From: Pseudogemmobacter hezensis
Lineage (GTDB): Bacteria; Pseudomonadota; Alphaproteobacteria; Rhodobacterales; Rhodobacteraceae
Direction of reading: 5' to 3'
DNA: 64,000 nt
Assembly: GCF_013155295.1 (NCBI RefSeq)
Contig: NZ_JABJXT010000011.1
Coordinates: 92,922-156,921 of the forward strand
Below, piece after piece: positions 17,798-27,532 of the stretch. The notes under the pieces were generated by a model. The model saw only the letters and a list, made by a program, of their open reading frames with translations. It did not search any database and was not told the origin of the DNA. A program made the position numbers and the translations under genes. Positions within the stretch are counted from its first letter, which is position 1. Each line of letters begins with the position of its first letter.

Positions 17798-19963
17798 TTA
17801 GCCCTCGACTTTGGTCAGATCAGCGGTGCCCGAGCAGATGGCGCGGATCCGGTGCAGCAGGTTCAGGCGGTTTCTGCGGATGATCTGGTTGTCGGTATTG
17901 ATCTGGATCGTGTCGAAGAAGGCATCGATCGGGCCGCGCAGCGCCGCCATGGCCTGCATGGCAGTGGCGAAATCCTCGGCCTGCATGGCGGGGGTGATCT
18001 TCGCCTCGGCCTGGTCGAGCGCGGCAAAGAGGGCGCGCTCCTCATCTGTCTCGGCCAGTTTCGGATCCGGGCCGAAGCTATATTCGACGCCGTCTTTTTC
18101 CTCGGCCTGGGTCAGGATGTTGTTGGCGCGTTTGTAGCCCTGAAGAAGGTTCTTGCCGTCCTCGGTTTTCAGCGTGTCGGAAAGGGCGGTTGCGCGTTTG
18201 ACCAGCAGCGCCAGATCATCGCTGCCGGGCATGGCCAGGCAAGCGTCGATCACGTCATGGCGGATGCCCTGGTCTTTGAGGAAGACTTTTAGACGGTCGT
18301 GGAAGAAAGCGAGGAGACTTGCGACATCTTCGTCATGGGCAGGGCGTATCCAGCCTTCGAGCGAGCCTGAAAAAATCTTCATCTCATCCGCAGAGGCTCC
18401 GCGTGACAGGCTGTCATGGCGGGCAGTGCGGTAATCATAATCACCCAGTGCCGTTCTGAACAGTTTGGTGAGGCTGAGATTGATGTCATTCCCCAGCACC
18501 AGCCGGATCACGCCAAGCGCGGCGCGGCGCAGGGCGAAGGGGTCTTTCGAGCCGGTGGGTTTCTCGTCGATAGCCCAGAAGCCGGTCAGGGTGTCGAGTT
18601 TGTCGGCCAGCGCGACTGCGACCGAGACAGGCTCGGACGGGACGGCGTCAGAGGGGCCGAGGGGCGAATAATGGTCGCGGGCGGCATTGGCGACCGCCTC
18701 AGGCTCGCCTGCCTGCAGCGCGTAGTAGCGGCCCATCACGCCCTGGAGTTCGGGGAACTCGCCGACCATCGCCGAGCGCAGGTCGAGTTTGGCAAGACGC
18801 GCGGCATGTTCGGCCTGATCGGGGTCAGCGCCGACCAGGGGCGCGATCTCGCGGGCGAGGGAGGCGATGCGGGCAATGCGGTCTGATTGCGAGCCGAGCT
18901 TCGACTGGAAGGTGACATGGGTCAGGCCCTCGGCCCATTCCTGCATGCCCGCTTTCGCCACCCGCAGGTCGTTTTCCCAGAAGAAGCGCGCATCCGACAG
19001 CCGCGCGGTCAGCACTTTCAGATTGCCCGCAAGGATCGTCGCGCCGTCATCCGGCGTCTCGATATTGGCGACGGTCAGGAAGGCCTCAATCCGGCCGGTT
19101 TTCGGATTACGGGCCGAGAAGAATTTCTGATGTTCGCGCATGCTGGTTTGCAGAACCTCGGGCGGCAGGCCAAGGAAGGCTTCGGGGATCTGGCCCATCA
19201 GCGGCACCGGCCATTCGACAAGGCCCGCGATCTCGGTCAGAAGGGCGCGGTCCTCGACCACCTCCAGCCCGGCGGCGAAGGTCAGGTTTTTGGCGCCATG
19301 GGCGATGGCCTCTTCACGCTCGGCCTGGTCCAGCATCACTTTGGCGCGGCGGAGTTTGGCGGCGTAATCCTCAAATGAGGTGACCGCAAAGCGACCCGGC
19401 CCCATGAAGCGGTGGCCCTCGGTGGTGTCGCCCGAGGGGATGCCATCGACCGACAGCGGAACCACGGTGGCGCCGGCCTCATCATGCAGGATGCAAAGGA
19501 TCGAATGCAGCGGGCGCACCCACCGCAGGGAACCTGTGCCCCAACGCATGGATTTCGGCCAGGGGAAGTTGCGGATCGCAGCTTCCAGCACCTCGGCGAT
19601 GATCTCTGCCGCGGCGCGGCCGGGCTTTTCCACCACCGCAAACCAGACCTCGGCCTTTTTGTCGGCGCGTTTTTCCAGCTGATCGAGGCTCAGCCCGGTC
19701 GAGCGCAGAAACCCGTCGATTGCCGCCTGGGGCGCATCGGTGCGCGGGCCCTTGCGCTCTTCGCGGGTGGGGCGGCTTTCGGAGGAAAGCCCTTCCAGTG
19801 CCAGCACCAGGCGGCGCGGCGTTGAGAAGGTGCCAGCGCCCGAATAGGTCAGCCCGGCCTCAACCAGGCCATCGGTGACCAGTTTTTTCAGCGCCTCACG
19901 GGCGGCGCCCTGCATGCGGGCGGGGATTTCTTCGGAGAAGAGTTCAATCAGAAGATCAGGCAT
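17798..19963 (-). CDS. glyS: Glycyl-tRNA synthetase beta subunit
   Basis: A 721-residue beta subunit of the bacterial alpha2beta2 glycyl-tRNA synthetase, which binds tRNA-Gly. It starts PDLLIELFSEEIPARMQ, as in all members, and contains WPKSMRWG, FPELQGVMGRYYA, and the C-terminal anticodon-binding-like domain. Full length. The start is fixed by the conserved N-terminus. It follows the DUF6446 gene after 172 bases, and precedes the PPDK-like gene. With glyQ it makes a complete enzyme. Confidence 0.97.
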   Translation of the reverse strand: MPDLLIELFSEEIPARMQGAAREALKKLVTDGLVEAGLTYSGAGTFSTPRRLVLALEGLSSESRPTREERKGPRTDAPQAAIDGFLRSTGLSLDQLEKRADKKAEVWFAVVEKPGRAAAEIIAEVLEAAIRNFPWPKSMRWGTGSLRWVRPLHSILCILHDEAGATVVPLSVDGIPSGDTTEGHRFMGPGRFAVTSFEDYAAKLRRAKVMLDQAEREEAIAHGAKNLTFAAGLEVVEDRALLTEIAGLVEWPVPLMGQIPEAFLGLPPEVLQTSMREHQKFFSARNPKTGRIEAFLTVANIETPDDGATILAGNLKVLTARLSDARFFWENDLRVAKAGMQEWAEGLTHVTFQSKLGSQSDRIARIASLAREIAPLVGADPDQAEHAARLAKLDLRSAMVGEFPELQGVMGRYYALQAGEPEAVANAARDHYSPLGPSDAVPSEPVSVAVALADKLDTLTGFWAIDEKPTGSKDPFALRRAALGVIRLVLGNDINLSLTKLFRTALGDYDYRTARHDSLSRGASADEMKIFSGSLEGWIRPAHDEDVASLLAFFHDRLKVFLKDQGIRHDVIDACLAMPGSDDLALLVKRATALSDTLKTEDGKNLLQGYKRANNILTQAEEKDGVEYSFGPDPKLAETDEERALFAALDQAEAKITPAMQAEDFATAMQAMAALRGPIDAFFDTIQINTDNQIIRRNRLNLLHRIRAICSGTADLTKVEG

Positions 19964-20135
19964 GACAGCACCGCGATATGTGAGTGCCGCAGTCCCTACC
20001 CATTCTTGCGCCAGATCACAACAGAGGCGAATGCCTCACCGCCAATCGGGGCGGCAGATCCGGCAGCGGGGCGGGGGGCGGCCAGTGGGTGAAAAAAAGA
20101 ACGCGAATAACGGCGTAAAACGCCGGATTAACGGG

Positions 20136-20636
20136 TTACGGTGTGCCCTCGGCCTCGCCGTTCAGCTGATGCCAGGCGAAGGCGCGGCCATCGGGGAATA
20201 CCGCGACCACCCGATCAACGCCGGGGTTGATATTCTCTTCGGCCAGAAAGGCCAGCGCCTCGCCGGTTTCCAGCGCATGGCCGACCTCATCCGCCTTATA
20301 GCAGCCAAACCAGCTGGGGCCGTTCAGAGGCTCGGGCTTTTCATAGATCACATAGGTCTCGCTCAGCATGGCCAGCGAAAGCGGCGTGGTGAAACAGGCG
20401 CGAAACCGCAGGGGCGAGCTGTCAGCGTCGATCCCCTCGACATTTTCCGCAACGATCAGCTCTGGCTGGTCAGATCCGATGGGCGTCAGCCGGATCTCGG
20501 TCTCGCCCGGGCCGAAGGCCACCGGCTGGTAGAAGGCGTAAACCTGCAGCCAATACATCAAAGCGCCTGCCACCAGACCTGTCACGACCAGCCCTCCTGC
20601 TGCGATTTTCCCGAAATTGACCCGGCGGGCCGTCAC
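20136..20636 (-). CDS. Membrane-anchored hypothetical, DUF6446-like
   Basis: A 166-residue protein with one N-terminal membrane helix (residues 9-32, [20 protein letters not shown]) and a periplasmic domain with two Cys ([24 protein letters not shown]) that could form a disulfide. I believe it matches the Rhodobacterales family DUF6446, found between glyQ and glyS. Its ATG overlaps the glyQ stop by 4 bases, so it is translationally coupled to glyQ. No function is known, and nothing in the sequence links it to aminoacylation. Confidence 0.75.
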   Translation of the reverse strand: MTARRVNFGKIAAGGLVVTGLVAGALMYWLQVYAFYQPVAFGPGETEIRLTPIGSDQPELIVAENVEGIDADSSPLRFRACFTTPLSLAMLSETYVIYEKPEPLNGPSWFGCYKADEVGHALETGEALAFLAEENINPGVDRVVAVFPDGRAFAWHQLNGEAEGTP

Positions 20637-21610
20637 GCTGTTGTCTCCGCCGTCATTTCTGCGTCACGCCCGGCTTCGGTCTGGCGGAAGGCATCGGCGC
20701 ATTTCTTCGCCAGCGCCCGCACCCGGCCGATATAGGCCTGACGCTCGGTGACGGAGATCACGCCCCGCGCATCCAGAAGGTTGAAGAGGTGGCTGGCCTT
20801 GATCGTCTGATCATAGGCCGGATGCGCCATGATGATCGTTTTGCCGGTTTTCGGATCCTGAGGCGGGAAGTCCAGCAGGCGCTGGCATTCGGCCTCGGCA
20901 TCCTCGAAATGGCGGAACAGCATCTCGGTGGTCGCACCGTCGAAATTGTGGCGCGAGTATTCTTCCTCGGTCTGGCGGAAGATATCGCCATAGGTCAGCG
21001 GGATCGGCGCATCGGGGTTGTTGAAGGGCATGTCCATGACATGGCCGACATTCATCACATACATCGCAAGCCGTTCCAGACCATAGGTCAGCTCGCCCGA
21101 TACGGGTTTGCAGTCATGGCCGCCGACCTGTTGGAAATAGGTGAACTGGCTGACCTCCATCCCGTCACACCAGACCTCCCAGCCAAGACCCCAGGCGCCC
21201 AGCGTCGGGCTTTCCCAGTCATCCTCGACAAAGCGGATGTCATGCAGGCCCAGATCGATGCCGATCGCCTTCAGCGAACCGAGATACAGCTCTTGCAGGT
21301 TTGCGGGGCTGGGTTTGATGATGACCTGATACTGATAGTAATGCTGCAGGCGGTTCGGGTTTTCGCCATAGCGCCCATCGGTCGGGCGGCGCGAGGGCTG
21401 CACATAGGCGGCAGCCCAGGGTTTGGTGCCAAGGCTGCGCAGGGTGGTCGCCGGGTGGAAGGTGCCGGCACCGACCTCCATGTCATAGGGTTGCAGCACC
21501 GCGCAGCCCTTGTCGGCCCAGTAGTTTTGCAGCCTCAGGATGATTTCCTGAAAGCTTCTGGGCGTCGTGGTGCCCTGATCGGCGGCCTGATTTGCGCTGT
21601 TTTGTGCCAT
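20633..21610 (-). CDS. glyQ: Glycyl-tRNA synthetase alpha subunit
   Basis: A 325-residue catalytic subunit of the heterotetrameric synthetase, which activates glycine and charges tRNA-Gly. Landmarks are [54 protein letters not shown] and [10 protein letters not shown]. The ATG at 21610 (AQNSANQ) gives a modest N-terminal extension over the roughly 300-residue norm; an upstream in-frame Met at 21646 is possible. It is the first gene of glyQ-DUF6446-glyS. Confidence 0.96.
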   Translation of the reverse strand: MAQNSANQAADQGTTTPRSFQEIILRLQNYWADKGCAVLQPYDMEVGAGTFHPATTLRSLGTKPWAAAYVQPSRRPTDGRYGENPNRLQHYYQYQVIIKPSPANLQELYLGSLKAIGIDLGLHDIRFVEDDWESPTLGAWGLGWEVWCDGMEVSQFTYFQQVGGHDCKPVSGELTYGLERLAMYVMNVGHVMDMPFNNPDAPIPLTYGDIFRQTEEEYSRHNFDGATTEMLFRHFEDAEAECQRLLDFPPQDPKTGKTIIMAHPAYDQTIKASHLFNLLDARGVISVTERQAYIGRVRALAKKCADAFRQTEAGRDAEMTAETTA

Positions 21611-22012
21611 TTCCAAAGCTTTCCCGGTTTCGGCGGCAATTGGCATGGTCGGTGCCAGGCCCTTGCCGCCACGTATATCAGTGGCGCATCTTTTGCGGCA
21701 TGGGCCTGGCGCGCAGTGGCTGCGACCCGGCAAAACCCTGCCAGCATTCGCGCATGTCCCTATCCATTGCCGCGCCCCGGGTCAATCACAGCGCGATCAC
21801 AGGTCAACCACCGGCCCAGCACTGGTCAATCACTGGCCCATCACTGCGCGCATCTGCGGGCACGCACGGTCACATCATGGCGAGCAGCGGCCGCCTTTGG
21901 CCTTGTGGGGCTTGTTCTCATCCCCGGGGGCGGTATTGGTAACCTCTATGTGATAAAACAGATGTAATCCGGGCGGAGCCTTCCCCCGGCCAGCCGGAAG
22001 CACTCAGCCCGT
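21611..22012. other. Intergenic region between divergent genes, no gene seen
   Basis: About 400 bases between glyQ (minus) and the SPOR/PG-binding protein (plus), expected to hold both promoters. Around 21780-21860 there is a run of short imperfect repeats built on GGTCAATCAC/GGCCCATCAC. No ORF with coding character and no known RNA element was recognised. Confidence 0.45.
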
Positions 22013-23881
22013 ATGATTTTTTCCCGATTCACACCCCGCCAGCATGTTTTGCGCCCGATGCTGCTGATTGCCACCCTGCTGACGGTTTTCGTAAACGCAA
22101 AAGCGGCCACCGCCCAGGAGAGGCGCTGGATCCAGGTCGAGGCGCTGCCGAACCTGACCCGCGCCAATGACCGCGCCGCCGCTTTCCAGCAAAGCCTCAA
22201 TCAGCATGGCATCAGCGGGATCTGGGGCTTTGGCCTGCCGTCGGGCTGGTTCGGGGTGGTGATCGGCCCCTATGACGGCGAAGAGGTGGGCGGCGTTCTT
22301 GCTTCGCTGAAGTCAGAGCGGCTGATCCCCTCTGACAGCTATATCACCGACGGGCGCGAGTTCCGCGATCAGTTCTGGCCAGCGGATGGCGCGGCTCCGC
22401 CTGCTGAAGCGGTCCCTGCGGAAGTGCCCCCTGCCGAAGTGACACCCGCCGAAGAGATTTTCCCCGAAGAGGTGCTTTCAGCGCCCCAGCCAGCGCCCCA
22501 GCCGGATCAGGCTGCACCGGAGGCTGAGATCGTCGCTGAACCGGCAGATGAAACCCCGGCCGAGGCGCGTGCCTCTGAGGCCGCGCTTGACACCGATCAG
22601 CGCAAAAGCCTGCAGGCTGCGCTGCAATGGTTTGGCCATTACCAGGGCGGCATTGACGGCGCATTCGGCCCCGGCACCCGCAACTCGATGGCGGCCTGGC
22701 AGTCGGCCCAGGGGCTGGAGCCGACGGGCATCCTGACCACCCGCCAGCGCGAGGCGCTGCTTTCCGCCCATCAGGGCGAGGTGATCGCCTTTGGCTTCGC
22801 AGGCGTCGAAGAACAGGAAAGCGGCATCGACGTGACGCTGCCGCTGGCGCTGGTCACATTCGACCGCTACGAGCCGCCCTTCGTTCATTACCGTGAGAAA
22901 AACGGCTCTGGCCTGTCGCTGGTGCTGATCTCGCAACCCGGCGATCAGGGCAGCCTTGCGGGGCTTTACGACGTGATCGGCAGCTTTGAGGCGATGCCCG
23001 CTGGCGGCACCCGCGCCCTGCGCGACAGCGAATTTACCATCGAGGCCACGGATGCCCGCGTTCACAGCCGGGCCGTGGCGCGGCTGAGCGGCGGGCTGAT
23101 CAAGGGCTGGATGGCTTTCGGCAAGCCCGAAAACGCCGCCCGCGACGCCCGGATCTATGAGGTGATCAGCGCCAGTTTCCGCGCCGTGGGCGATACCGCG
23201 CTTGATCCGGGCCTTGTGCCGCTGGATGAGGCCGCCCGTCGCGGCCTGGTGGCCGGGATTGAGGTGAAAAAGCCGATCCGGGGACGCTCGGGCTTTTATG
23301 TGGCGGCGGATGGGGCGGTTCTGACCACCTCAGAGGCGGTGCAAAGCTGCGGCCGTATCACGCTTGATCACGCGACCGAGGCGAAGCTGGTATTTGACGA
23401 GGCGGGCCTTGCGCTTTTGCGCCCGGTGACGCCGCTGGCCCCGGCTGCGGTGGCGACTTTCGCCGCCAGCCCGCGCCCGGGCGCAGGGATCGTGGTGGCG
23501 GGCTATCCCTATGAGGGCCGCCTGCCAGCCCCCGTCCTGACCCATGGCAGCTATGAAGAGGCGGGCGGGCTGGACGGAGCGCCGGGCCTTGCGCGGCTGT
23601 CGGTTGCCACCCAGGCCGGGGATGCCGGCGGCGCGGTGCTGGATGGATCGGGCGCGGTGATCGGCATGCTTTTGCCCGCGCAGGCGGCGCGTGCCGGCGC
23701 GGCTCAGGGCCAGGAGCTGCCCGCTGACGTGGCCTTTGCGGCGGATACCGCACGGATCAGCACGGCGTTGCAGGGCGCGGGGATCACGGTTGCCCAATCG
23801 GCGGCTGCCCCGGCCCTGGCGCCGGAAACCCTGAACCGCACGGCGCGGGGGATGACGGTGCTGGTATCCTGCTGGCAGTAA
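22013..23881 (+). CDS. Secreted SPOR-like / peptidoglycan-binding protein with inactive trypsin-like domain
   Basis: A 622-residue exported protein. Residues 16-35 are a signal peptide. About 38-120 look like a SPOR-type domain (RWIQVEALPNLTRANDRA, GWFGVVIGPYDG). About 120-185 is a Pro/Ala/Glu-rich linker. About 190-245 is a peptidoglycan-binding domain (LQAALQWFGHYQGGIDGAFG). About 415-600 is a trypsin/DegP-like domain. In that domain all three catalytic positions are changed: the His motif reads TTSEAV, the Asp region AGLALLRP, and the Ser motif GDAGGAV in place of GDSGGP. It is therefore probably a non-catalytic binding module in the cell envelope. Ordinary promoter region upstream; no close partner. 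Confidence 0.8.
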   Translation: MIFSRFTPRQHVLRPMLLIATLLTVFVNAKAATAQERRWIQVEALPNLTRANDRAAAFQQSLNQHGISGIWGFGLPSGWFGVVIGPYDGEEVGGVLASLKSERLIPSDSYITDGREFRDQFWPADGAAPPAEAVPAEVPPAEVTPAEEIFPEEVLSAPQPAPQPDQAAPEAEIVAEPADETPAEARASEAALDTDQRKSLQAALQWFGHYQGGIDGAFGPGTRNSMAAWQSAQGLEPTGILTTRQREALLSAHQGEVIAFGFAGVEEQESGIDVTLPLALVTFDRYEPPFVHYREKNGSGLSLVLISQPGDQGSLAGLYDVIGSFEAMPAGGTRALRDSEFTIEATDARVHSRAVARLSGGLIKGWMAFGKPENAARDARIYEVISASFRAVGDTALDPGLVPLDEAARRGLVAGIEVKKPIRGRSGFYVAADGAVLTTSEAVQSCGRITLDHATEAKLVFDEAGLALLRPVTPLAPAAVATFAASPRPGAGIVVAGYPYEGRLPAPVLTHGSYEEAGGLDGAPGLARLSVATQAGDAGGAVLDGSGAVIGMLLPAQAARAGAAQGQELPADVAFAADTARISTALQGAGITVAQSAAAPALAPETLNRTARGMTVLVSCWQ

Positions 23882-24041
23882 ATCTTTGCAGCCTGGCCTG
23901 ATTGGGGCCGGGCAGCGTCAATGATAAATATGGGGCAGGCCGGATCGGCTCTGCCCCATTTTCGTGGTGCGGGCGACTGATGATCCTTCAGGGTGATGCT
24001 TCCGGGTGATCCTGCCCGGCGATCCTGCGGCGGTTATGCCC

Positions 24042-25490
24042 TCAGGCCCGCCAGAACGAGGGCAGCAACAGAACCAGCACCGCCAGCAACCCCAGCCGTC
24101 CCAGGATCATCGCCAGCCCCATCACCGCAATCGCTGCATCGGGGAAATCGACGAAAGTCCCGGTCCGCTCGACCAGCGGGCCAAAGCCGTAGCCCACATT
24201 CCCCAGCGTGGTCCAGATCGCGAAAAGCGCCGATTCCAGATCCACCCCGATCAGCGTCAGCACCACGCTGAAGAGGCCAAGGATCAGGATATAGCCCGAG
24301 ATGAACATGATCAGCGCCTGGATGATATCCTCTCCCACCGCGCGGCCGGCATATTTCACCGGATCGGCGGAATGGGGCAGGGCGATGCGGCGGACCTGGG
24401 CGCGCAGCACCGCAAATGAGATCTGCACCCGAAACACCGAAAGCCCCGATGCGGTCGAGCCTGAACAGGCCCCGATGATCCCGATGATCAGCGCCACCAC
24501 CAGCATCAGCCCGTCCCAGGTGGGAAAGCTGCCGGAAAAGAACCCGGTCGAGGACATGATCGAGGTCAGGTTGAACAGGCTTTCGCGGAAGGCGGGCTCG
24601 GCCTCCATGTCAGAGGTCAGCAGGCGCCAGATGAAGACGATCAGCACCGCCAGCCCAAGCCATGTCAGATAGGCCCGCACCTGCGGGTCGCCCCACAGCG
24701 CGGCAGGCTGGCCATTGACCATCTGCACATAGCGGATGAAGGGCAGGCTGCCCGCCAGCATGAAAAACACCGCCACATATTCCCCCGCCCCCTGAAAGGC
24801 GTTGAAGGAACTGTCATAGGGCGAGAAGCCCCCCGTCGCCACCGTGGTCAGCCCATGAACCACCGCCCCCAAAGGCGGCATGCCGATGCCCAGATAGGTC
24901 AGCATGCAGATGCAGGTCAGTGCCACATAGATCAGCATCAGCTGGCGGGCGATATCGGTGGCCCGCGGCAGGGCCTTGCCGAAAGTGTCAAAGCCCTCGG
25001 TGCGGAAAAACTGCATGCCGCCCACCCGCATCAGCGGCAGGAAGATCATGGCGATAAAGGCAATGCCAAGGCCGCCGATCCAGGTGGTCATGCCGCGCCA
25101 GAGGTTCATCCCCATCGGCAGGGCGTCCAGCCCGGTGATCACCGTGGCCCCGGTCGTTGTCAGCCCCGAGACCGCCTCGAACCAGGCGTGCAAATAGCCA
25201 AGGCCCGGCGCGCCAAGCATATAGGGCAGACCGGCGAAACAGGGCAGGATGAACCAGATCGCCGAGGTCAGCGCCCAGGCCTGGCGCACCCCCAGCGAAT
25301 GGGTCTGGCTGTTGGCGGTTGCCAGCGCAACGCAGGTGCCCACCGACCCGGTGATCAGGGCGGCCCGCAAAAACGCCTGGGCATTCCCATCCCCCGCCCG
25401 CCAGTCAAGGATCGCCGGCGCCAGCATCAACAGCGCAAGGACGATCAGAATGCGTCCGATAACATAGGCCACGGGTCTGAGGTCGATCAT
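24042..25490 (-). CDS. TrkH-family potassium uptake protein
   Basis: A 482-residue inner-membrane K+ channel/transporter subunit. The four selectivity-filter pore loops are visible: SGLTTTGATV, TTVATGGFSP, MSSTGFFSGS and GNVGYGFGPL, each with its conserved Gly. It normally works with the cytoplasmic NAD-binding TrkA, which is not in this window. The start at the Met before IDLRPVAYVIG is chosen as it precedes the first membrane helix; 12 extra upstream residues are possible. No strong ribosome binding site is visible. Confidence 0.92.
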   Translation of the reverse strand: MIDLRPVAYVIGRILIVLALLMLAPAILDWRAGDGNAQAFLRAALITGSVGTCVALATANSQTHSLGVRQAWALTSAIWFILPCFAGLPYMLGAPGLGYLHAWFEAVSGLTTTGATVITGLDALPMGMNLWRGMTTWIGGLGIAFIAMIFLPLMRVGGMQFFRTEGFDTFGKALPRATDIARQLMLIYVALTCICMLTYLGIGMPPLGAVVHGLTTVATGGFSPYDSSFNAFQGAGEYVAVFFMLAGSLPFIRYVQMVNGQPAALWGDPQVRAYLTWLGLAVLIVFIWRLLTSDMEAEPAFRESLFNLTSIMSSTGFFSGSFPTWDGLMLVVALIIGIIGACSGSTASGLSVFRVQISFAVLRAQVRRIALPHSADPVKYAGRAVGEDIIQALIMFISGYILILGLFSVVLTLIGVDLESALFAIWTTLGNVGYGFGPLVERTGTFVDFPDAAIAVMGLAMILGRLGLLAVLVLLLPSFWRA

Positions 25491-25566
25491 GATGCAAGGC
25501 TTATGCGCAGCCAGAGGCGCGGTCAAATCCCTTTACAGCCAGGGGAAACCGGGTCCGTATGGCAGC

Positions 25567-26214
25567 TTACGCGCCGAGGCGCTGCAGCTTTCTCAGCACT
25601 TCGGGGGTGATGCGGTAAAGCCCGGTCATGCGAAACTCGAACAGGCGGTCCTCGATCAGGCTGCCACGGCCGATATTATGGACGATCAGCGGCGTGCCCC
25701 CCGCGCTTTTGCCGCTGCCCACCACCATCAGATGCGCCAGGTCGCCGGGGATCAGGCAGGTCACCACATCGCCGGGCTTATAGGCGGCGGGATCCTCGCT
25801 GACCGGGATTTCGGCCCCGGTGCGTTCAAAGAGGCGGCGCAGATTGGGCACCCTTCGGTGGTCGATATTGCGGTCGGGGCGGCTCAGGCCCCAGTTTTTC
25901 GGATAGGCGGCGAAATTCGCCCGCATATCGGCATTGACCGCCAGTTGCAGATCAAGACCATGCGCCACCCGCAGGGCGCGGATCAGCACATCGGTGCAGA
26001 CCCCGCGCTCGGGCGCAACATCGCCGCCGGGGAAATCCAGCGCCACATAGGCCGGGTCGTAGATGGTGACGACGCCCTGCTGCGCCTCGGCCGCGCGGGC
26101 GATTTCGGGGCCCGGATCTCTGGCGGGATCGTCAGACGCCCCTTCGGCCCGCAAAAGGGCAGGGGCCAGAAACGGGGCCGCCAAAAGCCCGATTGCCGCA
26201 CGACGCGCGATCAT
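25567..26214 (-). CDS. DUF1287 family secreted protein
   Basis: A 215-residue protein with a signal peptide (RRAAIGLLAAPFLAPALLRA) and a domain matching DUF1287 (E. coli YijF-like): GVVTIYDPAYVALDFPGGDV, GVCTDVLIRALR with the conserved Cys, NIDHRRVPNLRRLFER, and DVVTCLIPGDLAHLMVVG. The Cys and two His fit a papain-like (NlpC-related) fold, so a peptidoglycan amidase role has been proposed for related proteins, but this is not shown. A gap of about 76 bases separates it from trkH downstream. Confidence 0.82.
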   Translation of the reverse strand: MIARRAAIGLLAAPFLAPALLRAEGASDDPARDPGPEIARAAEAQQGVVTIYDPAYVALDFPGGDVAPERGVCTDVLIRALRVAHGLDLQLAVNADMRANFAAYPKNWGLSRPDRNIDHRRVPNLRRLFERTGAEIPVSEDPAAYKPGDVVTCLIPGDLAHLMVVGSGKSAGGTPLIVHNIGRGSLIEDRLFEFRMTGLYRITPEVLRKLQRLGA

Positions 26215-26257
26215 CCCTTACCCCGCTTTGCTTTCGTTGCGGCCTGACCCCGCCCGC

Positions 26258-27349
26258 TCAGCCGATGTGAAACAGCGACTGGAACAGGCGCGGATCAAGG
26301 CTGGTCGCGGCGAAGGTTGGCCCCTCTGTCAGCAAGGATACCGCATCATGCGAGTGAAGGCTTTCCTGATGGCTGGCCATCACGCGAAAGTCACCGATCC
26401 GGGGATCTGCCTGCAGAACCTGGCAAAAAGAGCGCGCCGCATCCTCGACAAAGATCGGATTGGCGGCGTTCAGCTCGGCAAAGGCCTGCTCATCCTCGCG
26501 TTTGACCATCACCTGGGTCTCGGTGACCACGGCCTTGCGGGCCAGATCGATCAGATCCTCAAACCAGAGCGTCTCGCCCGGGCGCACCACCACCGAGATC
26601 CGCGCGACAGAGCGCTGCGAATGCGGCGTCGCCAGCTGGCCACGGGTGCGGCGGGCATGTTCAGACAGCTCCAGCGAGCAGGGGCAGGTCGAGGAATAGA
26701 CATAGTCGAAATGGATGATCCGAAGCCGCTCGCTGCCCTGATCGACCAGCTCCAGCGCGAAATCGTAATATTGCCAGCCAGTCAGGCCCGAACGCAGGCT
26801 TTCGACCTTAACCGGAAGGGAAAAGCGCATCTGGATGCGGGCGTCGAAGCTTTCCAGATCGCGGCGGTAATCCTCAAGCGCGGCCTCGATCACCCCGAAA
26901 CTGAATGATTGTTCGGCATGGGCATAGAAAGAGCGCATGATGCGGCTCATATTGATGCCCTTTTTATCGGCCTCCAGGCTGACGGTGCCGGTGACCGAGG
27001 TTTCCAGCCGGACCTCACCCGCGTCGCGGGTCTGAAAGCGGATCGGCAGGCGAAAGTTTGAGATGCCCACATGCTGGATCTGCACATGCGCCCCGGTGAT
27101 CAGGCTGGAGGGGCCGTTTTGCAGATCGGGCAGGGTGGCGCGATAGGCCTGATTTGCCTCAAACGCCTCGGGATAGGTCCGGCTGAGCAGCGGATAGCCC
27201 TGTCCGGCCAGCAAAGACCCGGCCTCGGGGGCAAGCTCTGCGACCGCCCCGGCACCGGCATTTTCGGCCCAGCGGTGCAAAAGCTGCAGCGCGGCCTTAG
27301 CCTCTTCACGCGTCGGGCGCGTGTCCAGCTCACGGTCGTGGACGGTCAT
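26258..27349 (-). CDS. folE2: GTP cyclohydrolase FolE2 (type IB)
   Basis: A 363-residue enzyme making dihydroneopterin triphosphate from GTP, the first step of folate synthesis. The catalytic Cys region is YSSTCPCSLELSEHARR, and the conserved SQRSVARISV and MVKREDEQAFAELNAANP blocks are present. FolE2 is metal-flexible and often Zur-controlled, but no Zur-type box was seen upstream. Some 60 residues longer than the shortest members. Functionally linked to folB-folP at 11.5-13.6 kb, though not in the same operon. Confidence 0.95.
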   Translation of the reverse strand: MTVHDRELDTRPTREEAKAALQLLHRWAENAGAGAVAELAPEAGSLLAGQGYPLLSRTYPEAFEANQAYRATLPDLQNGPSSLITGAHVQIQHVGISNFRLPIRFQTRDAGEVRLETSVTGTVSLEADKKGINMSRIMRSFYAHAEQSFSFGVIEAALEDYRRDLESFDARIQMRFSLPVKVESLRSGLTGWQYYDFALELVDQGSERLRIIHFDYVYSSTCPCSLELSEHARRTRGQLATPHSQRSVARISVVVRPGETLWFEDLIDLARKAVVTETQVMVKREDEQAFAELNAANPIFVEDAARSFCQVLQADPRIGDFRVMASHQESLHSHDAVSLLTEGPTFAATSLDPRLFQSLFHIG

Positions 27350-27506
27350 GGGAAGATCCTTTCGGTTCGGGCCGCGCTGCTCCTGCAGAGGCGCGGGCCG
27401 TCAATTTCCGGATGAAACCAGCGGAGTGATAAATCGCCGGGACGCCTATGAGATAAGCAGGCCTGTCACAATAGCAAGCACGAAACGCCCGCTTTTGCAA
27501 AAATAA

Positions 27507-27523
27507 GGGGGGCAAAGCCCCCC
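27507..27523 (-). terminator. Terminator of metZ
   Basis: GGGGGG and CCCCCC pair around CAAAG just after metZ; on the minus strand the stem is followed by TTATTTTTG. A short, very GC-rich rho-independent terminator. Confidence 0.85.
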
Positions 27524-27532
27524 ATATTTCAC

